From Bradyrhizobium sp. Arg816 (GTDB lineage Bacteria > Pseudomonadota > Alphaproteobacteria > Rhizobiales > Xanthobacteraceae): a stretch of 64,000 bases of DNA. Position 1 is the stretch's first letter. Each line of letters begins with the position of its first letter. A program made the translations under genes and the position numbers. The DNA is taken from positions 1-64,000 of the forward strand of contig NZ_JAPRAQ010000009.1 in the NCBI RefSeq assembly GCF_029989365.1, in the 5' to 3' direction. Shown here one piece after another: positions 62,074-64,000 of this stretch. The notes below the pieces were generated by a model that ran no database searches, had not been told where the DNA came from, and was given only the letters and a program-made list of their open reading frames with translations.

Positions 62074-63570
62074 ATGGCTGTGTCGCAGGCTATTCCGATC
62101 ACGCGCCATCCGTTCGCCAACGGGTCCTACAAGCAGATGCTGATCGACGGGAAGTGGGTCGATGCTGCCTCAGGCAAGCGCTTCGAGACCCACAACCCCG
62201 CCACCGGCGAATTGCTGGCGACGGTCGCCGAGGGCGACAAGGAAGACATCGACCGTGCCGTCGCCGCCGCTCGCCGTGCCTTCGAAGGCCCCTGGAGCAA
62301 AGTAAAACCGTTCGAGCGGCAGAACCTGCTGCTCAAGCTCGCCGACCTCGTCGAGAAGAATTTCGACGAATTATCGCAGCTCGACACGCTCGACATGGGC
62401 GCGCCGCTCAGCCGCACCCGCGCCTATCGCCTGCGCGCCGTCGGCATGCTGCGCTATTACGCCGGCCAGACCACCGCAATCCACGGCGAGACCATCGAGA
62501 ACTCGCTGCCCGGCGAAATCTTCTCCTACACGCTGAAGGAGCCAATCGGCGTCGTCGGCGCCATCATTCCCTGGAACGGCCCGCTCACCGCAACGATCTG
62601 GAAGATCGGCCCGGCGATCGCGACCGGCTGCACCGTGGTGCTGAAGCCTGCAGAAGAGGCGCCGCTCACCTCGCTGCGCATCGCCGAGCTGGCGATGGAA
62701 GCCGGCATTCCGCCCGGCGTCATCAACGTCGTGCCCGGCTATGGCGAGACCGCGGGCGCTGCTCTCGCCTCGCACCATGACGTCGACAAGGTCGCCTTCA
62801 CCGGCTCGCACGTCACGGGCCAGTCGATCATCCGCGCCTCCGCCAGCAATCTCAAGCGCGTCTCGCTCGAGCTCGGCGGCAAGTCGCCGGACATCGTGTT
62901 CGCCGATGCCGATCTCGATGCCGCAGTCCCCGGCGCCGCGATGGCGGTGTTCGCCAACTCAGGCCAAATCTGCAGCGCCGGCACGCGCCTGTTCGTCGAA
63001 CAGTCGGTCTACGAAGAGTTCGTCGGCCGCGTCGCCGAGTTCGGCAAGAAGCTGCAGGTCGGCAACGGCCTCGATCCCAATGTGCAGATCGGCCCGCTCG
63101 TTTCCGAGGAGCAACTCAAGCGCGTCACCGGCTATCTCGACATCGGTCAGAAGGAAGGCGCGCGTGCGCTTGCCGGCGGTGGCCGCGTCACCGAAGGCGC
63201 ACTATCAAAGGGCTTCTTCGTCTCGCCGACGGTGTTTGCGGGTGTCCAGGACAACATGCGCATCGCGCAGGAGGAGATTTTTGGTCCCGTCATCTCCGCG
63301 ATCGCGTTCAAGGACATGGACGAACTGGTCAAGCGCGCCAACAACACCACGTTCGGCCTCGGCTCGGGTCTGTGGACGCGCGACGTCAGCAAGGCCCATG
63401 CGGTCGCGAAGAGCCTGCGCGCCGGCTCGGTGTGGGTGAACTGCTACCAGGCGATGGACCCGGCCGTGCCCTTCGGCGGCTACAAGATGAGCGGCTACGG
63501 CCGCGAGTCCGGCAAGCAGCACGTCGAGGAATATCTCAACGTGAAGGCCGTCTGGATCAAGACGGCGTAA
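62074..63570 (+). CDS. NAD(P)-dependent aldehyde dehydrogenase
   Basis: A 498-residue ALDH-superfamily enzyme. Motifs: IGVVGAIIPWNGPL, KPAEEAPLTSLRIAEL, PGYGETAGAALASHHDVDKVAFTGS-type (VAFTGSHVTG), catalytic Glu in LELGGKSPD and nucleophile Cys in NSGQICSAGTR (about Cys305), EEIFGPVISAIAF and the C-terminal ESGKQHVEEYLNVKAVWI. It oxidises an aldehyde to the acid. AGGGAG precedes the ATG at 62074; an upstream TTG in frame at 62056 is not used. Divergent from the SDR; both may serve one oxidation route. Confidence 0.94.
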   Translation: MAVSQAIPITRHPFANGSYKQMLIDGKWVDAASGKRFETHNPATGELLATVAEGDKEDIDRAVAAARRAFEGPWSKVKPFERQNLLLKLADLVEKNFDELSQLDTLDMGAPLSRTRAYRLRAVGMLRYYAGQTTAIHGETIENSLPGEIFSYTLKEPIGVVGAIIPWNGPLTATIWKIGPAIATGCTVVLKPAEEAPLTSLRIAELAMEAGIPPGVINVVPGYGETAGAALASHHDVDKVAFTGSHVTGQSIIRASASNLKRVSLELGGKSPDIVFADADLDAAVPGAAMAVFANSGQICSAGTRLFVEQSVYEEFVGRVAEFGKKLQVGNGLDPNVQIGPLVSEEQLKRVTGYLDIGQKEGARALAGGGRVTEGALSKGFFVSPTVFAGVQDNMRIAQEEIFGPVISAIAFKDMDELVKRANNTTFGLGSGLWTRDVSKAHAVAKSLRAGSVWVNCYQAMDPAVPFGGYKMSGYGRESGKQHVEEYLNVKAVWIKTA

Positions 63571-63619
63571 CGTTTATTCCCCTTCCGCTCGTTGCGGGAG
63601 ATGAATATTTCCTTTTGCA

Positions 63620-63655
63620 GGGGCGGCTCCTTTTCCGGCGGCCGCCCCTCTTTAT
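63620..63655 (+). terminator. Hairpin terminator after the aldehyde dehydrogenase
   Basis: GGGGCGGC (63620-63627) and GCCGCCCC (63641-63648) form a stem with a 13-base loop, followed by TCTTTAT. It lies 50 bases past the ALDH stop and ahead of the next gene's start at 63692. Confidence 0.6.
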
Positions 63656-63691
63656 ATGACCGCCATCCTTCCATAGCCAATTGGGTCCAGC

Positions 63692-64000
63692 ATGAAATTC
63701 CCGGCGTTGTTTCAACCCTTGCAGGTCGGTCCGTACAAGCTCGCGCACCGCGTTGCGTTGGCGCCGCTGACGCGCATGCGAGCCGAGCGTGAGAGCTTTT
63801 CGCAGCGTCAGCTCAATGCCGACTATTACGGTCAGCGCGCCACACAAGGCGGCTTGATCATCGCTGAAGCGTCCCCCGTGCTCTCCCATGGCCGCGGTAA
63901 CCCCGCGACGCCCGGCATCTATTCGGAGGCGCAGATCGCCGGCTGGCGCAAGGTGACGGATGCCGTGCACGCCAAGGGCGGCATCATCTTCCTCCAGCTC
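63692..64000 (+). CDS. Old Yellow Enzyme/NADH:flavin oxidoreductase family, N-terminal part
   Basis: The first 103 codons of an FMN-dependent enzyme; the rest lies past the window end. MKFPALFQPLQVGPYKLAHR and VALAPLTRMRAERE are the OYE N-terminal signature, and YYGQRATQGGLIIAEASPV (with the Ala-Glu-Ala-like turn) and GIYSEAQIAGWRKVTDAVHAKGG are the following segments. OYE-family enzymes reduce activated C=C bonds or nitro groups. It is downstream of the ALDH on the same strand, after a hairpin. Confidence 0.87.
   Translation, partial: MKFPALFQPLQVGPYKLAHRVALAPLTRMRAERESFSQRQLNADYYGQRATQGGLIIAEASPVLSHGRGNPATPGIYSEAQIAGWRKVTDAVHAKGGIIFLQL

Overview
The window is high-GC DNA of a soil alphaproteobacterium, most likely Bradyrhizobium. 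This is an inference from the look of ferrochelatase, GltBD, CpdR and the small heat-shock protein, from a ROSE-type RNA thermometer under an RpoH-like promoter, and from several families of rhizobial intergenic repeats. It reads as ordinary chromosome: about 55 protein genes, one tRNA-Val(GAC), one probable small RNA, no CRISPR array and no prophage. The only mobile-element trace is the 5' end of a likely transposase at the extreme left.

Layout. 1-9.3 kb: MAPEG membrane protein, ferrochelatase (hemH) overlapping a solute-binding protein, a lipoprotein, the QmcA/NfeD pair, a divergent HxlR regulator and CMD-family protein sharing nested palindromes, then arabinose-5-phosphate isomerase divergent from a large outer-membrane barrel protein. 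9.5-16 kb: gltBD. 16.3-25.5 kb: a proline-rich secreted protein, two alpha/beta hydrolases, a ROSE-controlled Hsp20, a RoxA-like di-heme cytochrome with an extra N-terminal domain, an adenylate cyclase with TPRs, and a LysE exporter. 25.6-31.9 kb: GFA enzyme, TauE permease divergent from a LysR regulator, a TctC-type binding protein, hisN, an orphan small RNA, N-formylglutamate amidohydrolase and cpdR. 32-45 kb: tRNA-Val, mostly small unconnected genes, an enolase-superfamily enzyme, a haem-containing sensor cyclase, a branched-chain-type binding protein, a hydrolase that has lost its serine, a flavin amine oxidase and an AlkB-like oxygenase. 45.6-51 kb: a 46-residue membrane peptide, an operon of a DUF4173-type membrane protein with a CreBC-like two-component system, and a frameshifted GH3 glycosidase. 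51-57.7 kb: a peptide-binding protein, LysR with a divergent peroxiredoxin, dihydropyrimidinase, and a TetR regulator divergent from pspA-yiaA with three matching palindromes between them. 57.9-64 kb: a catabolic-looking group of two amidohydrolase paralogues, a Rieske ferredoxin, a zinc ribbon, an SDR, an aldehyde dehydrogenase and the start of an Old Yellow Enzyme.

How the genes work together. The clearest units are gltB-gltD (ammonium assimilation), qmcA-nfeD (membrane microdomain pair), TetR/pspA-yiaA (membrane stress), DUF4173-response regulator-kinase (signalling) and the right-end oxidation group. Four periplasmic binding proteins stand alone without permease or ATPase genes. The most interesting signals are regulatory: the ROSE thermometer, the orphan small RNA with a CU-rich loop, the triple TetR operator and the nested HxlR palindromes.
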